In this document: piece by piece, positions 62,746 through 64,000 of the stretch
Layout: every line of letters begins with the position of its first letter
Position numbering within the stretch: position 1 is the first letter of the stretch
Assembly (NCBI RefSeq): GCF_000737705.1
Contig: NZ_JPRH01000001.1
Location: 496,001-560,000 of the forward strand
Length of the DNA: 64,000 nucleotides
Direction: 5' to 3'
Source: Chryseobacterium soli
GTDB lineage: Bacteria > Bacteroidota > Bacteroidia > Flavobacteriales > Weeksellaceae
Translations under genes and position numbers: made by a program
The notes under the pieces: generated by a model
Told to the model about the DNA's origin: nothing
The model's input: only the letters and a program-made list of their open reading frames with translations
The model's database searches: none

Positions 62746-64000
62746 TAGAAATTCAGTTTTATTCCAAGATTACATCGTACTCCATAGTATTCAACCTGCT
62801 CCGGACGGTCTTCATTCTTTCCGAAATGGTAGATTAAAGGTTTGTTCAGGATATTATTGACATCTGCATACAGCATCAGATGTTTGGTGAACTGATAAGA
62901 AGTTCCGAAATCCAAACTGCTGTACTTCCCGTAATAAGAATCATTGATATCCGTTTCGGCATATTCTACAGCATATTTTCCTTTATGATTGTAAGCGAGT
63001 CTCGCATTGAAGCCTTTCTTCTCAAAAAACACCTGAATATTGTAAAGTTCTTTTGCCTGATAAGGCAGAGTCACTTTTCTTCCGCTTGGTTTTTCCATTT
63101 CCGAAGTCATGAAAGTGGCATTAAGCTGTGTCCCAAAATACTGAAGAAAGCCCGGTAAGAAATCGAACCTTCGGTTAATTCCCAGCTCAACTCCTCCCAG
63201 CCAGGCAGTTTTCCCGTTATTCGGTGCCGTGAACTGTACTCCATTCATCCCATTGTAAGAACCGATAAAAGAATCCTGGAAAATAGGATCTGTGATGGAT
63301 TTATAAAAAACACCGCCACTTAAGATGCCTACATTTGAAAAATAATATTCTCCCATCAGATCAAAATTCAGAGAATAAGTAGGATTCAGGTTGGGGTTTC
63401 CGCCTTTAAACTCATTGTCTGCTTCGCTGTACGTGCCGCCGGGAGTAAGATCACCGAAGTTGGGTCTTGAGAACGTTCTTGTTGCGGCAAAACGGAGATT
63501 GGTTTTATCATTCAGGGCATATTTCAGATGCACCATCGGCAATACAGCCAGATAATTTTTTGTATTTTCCACCGGAGTCAGCACATCATCGATGACACTG
63601 TAGCCTTTTACCGTAGTGTGGGTGTTTGACAGTCTTAGTCCTCCCAACACCGTTATCTTATCATTAATTTTATAAGTTGCCATTCCATAGGCGTCTGCAT
63701 GTTTTTCAAAAACATCAAAATTTCTTCCCAATGCTTTATTGTATTCCAGCGATTCGGAATCGGCAGGATTGATCTTTAAATTTCCCTGATTCTGAAACCA
63801 GAACTGATTCATTCCTGAGGTTGACAACACCGGCCCGAAACTGTTTCCGATGTGAGCATTCATCTCGCTTAAATAGTGGCTGCCGTTCGGCTGTGAAGTG
63901 ATATACTGGCCGTAATCCGATAAAAGAGGGGCTGTTCCATTGCTCCAGTTGTAAAAAATATCTGAAAATCTTGCATTTCGCTCTTTGTCACGGTATTTGA
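62745..64000 (-). CDS. TonB-dependent receptor, C-terminal part (5' end outside window)
   Basis: The frame stays open to base 64000, adding about 45 codons (KYRDKERNARFSDIFYNW...) before the internal Met at 63863. The 418 residues seen are barrel only, with LRFAATRTFSRPNFGDLTPGG, GGNPNLNPTYS (the conserved turn before a late strand) and a final GIKLNF. Plug and TonB box would lie beyond the edge. It is the first gene of the phosphonate-like set. Confidence 0.9.
   Translation of the reverse strand, partial: KYRDKERNARFSDIFYNWSNGTAPLLSDYGQYITSQPNGSHYLSEMNAHIGNSFGPVLSTSGMNQFWFQNQGNLKINPADSESLEYNKALGRNFDVFEKHADAYGMATYKINDKITVLGGLRLSNTHTTVKGYSVIDDVLTPVENTKNYLAVLPMVHLKYALNDKTNLRFAATRTFSRPNFGDLTPGGTYSEADNEFKGGNPNLNPTYSLNFDLMGEYYFSNVGILSGGVFYKSITDPIFQDSFIGSYNGMNGVQFTAPNNGKTAWLGGVELGINRRFDFLPGFLQYFGTQLNATFMTSEMEKPSGRKVTLPYQAKELYNIQVFFEKKGFNARLAYNHKGKYAVEYAETDINDSYYGKYSSLDFGTSYQFTKHLMLYADVNNILNKPLIYHFGKNEDRPEQVEYYGVRCNLGIKLNF

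Noticed and set aside
1..64000. CRISPR arrays, insertion sequences, prophage and integrase genes
   Set aside because: No regularly spaced repeats, transposase, integrase or phage structural genes were found.

Overview
The window looks like a chromosomal segment of a Flavobacteriia member of the Bacteroidota, most probably Chryseobacterium or a close relative. Reasons: low GC and AT-rich spacers; promoters of the Bacteroidota type (TTTG, about 19 bases, TAnnTTTG) before many genes; few recognisable Shine-Dalgarno sequences; a PorW/SprE-type lipoprotein of the type IX secretion system (T9SS) and a secreted enzyme with a T9SS sorting tail; GLPGLI, DUF4421, DUF5690 and DUF3127 proteins; and a GG-leader peptide of the kind seen in Chryseobacterium. 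No insertion sequence, prophage or CRISPR array was seen.

Layout. 1-9.5 kb: cell-wall, RNA-modification and central-metabolism genes (alr end, patatin/Omp85 protein, ybeY, mnmG, a methyltransferase, pgk, rpiB). Two exact parS palindromes flank mnmG, and the pgk-rpiB spacer holds a cluster of DnaA-box-like sites, so this part may lie at the replication origin. 10-16 kb: rnr operon with a LysE exporter, LD-carboxypeptidase and YraN, then an SDR and tsaB. 16-21 kb: minus-strand porW, maf, kdsC and DUF2520 genes. 21-26 kb: an ECF sigma factor with its neighbours, then lepA.

26.3-35.8 kb is the most interesting region: a NAD/ADP-ribose island. It starts with a Nudix/NrtR-type regulator and continues with a NADAR protein, an SPFH protein, a divergent NAD-kinase-like protein, a TARG1-like macrodomain, a small 'crystallin J1'-annotated protein, a PARG-like glycohydrolase, DUF4291, a MacroD-type macrodomain, a class III sirtuin, an ADP-ribosylglycohydrolase, an RNA 2'-phosphotransferase (KptA) and a metallophosphatase. 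The last eight genes are tightly packed, mostly with overlapping stops and starts. A palindrome TTGYGT-N7-ACRCRA sits at the same position relative to the -7 promoter box before the regulator, the NADAR gene and the SPFH gene, which suggests one regulon controlled by the Nudix regulator.

36-54 kb: an M14 peptidase, a JmjC/cupin protein, an outer-membrane receptor-like protein and a GLPGLI protein, the feoA-feoB-small Cys protein iron operon with a palindrome at its promoter, DUF4421, glmM, a Crp/Fnr regulator with an oxidoreductase, a TPR protein, an EamA transporter, aat, and DUF3127 with an SSB-like acidic tail. 54.1-55.1 kb: three imperfect tandem copies of a tRNA block (Leu-TAG, Gly-GCC, Leu-TAA), in which the second Gly copy has decayed and the third copy keeps only Leu-TAG. 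55.4-57.5 kb: a small unknown protein, a MocR-type regulator and a 57-residue GG-leader peptide.

57.6-64 kb, minus strand: a probable phosphonate or organophosphate scavenging set. It comprises a TonB-dependent receptor (cut by the window end), a DUF5690 membrane protein, a TIGR03364-type FAD oxidase, a phosphonatase-like HAD hydrolase, and a T9SS-exported alkaline-phosphatase-superfamily enzyme with phased TTTACA repeats upstream.
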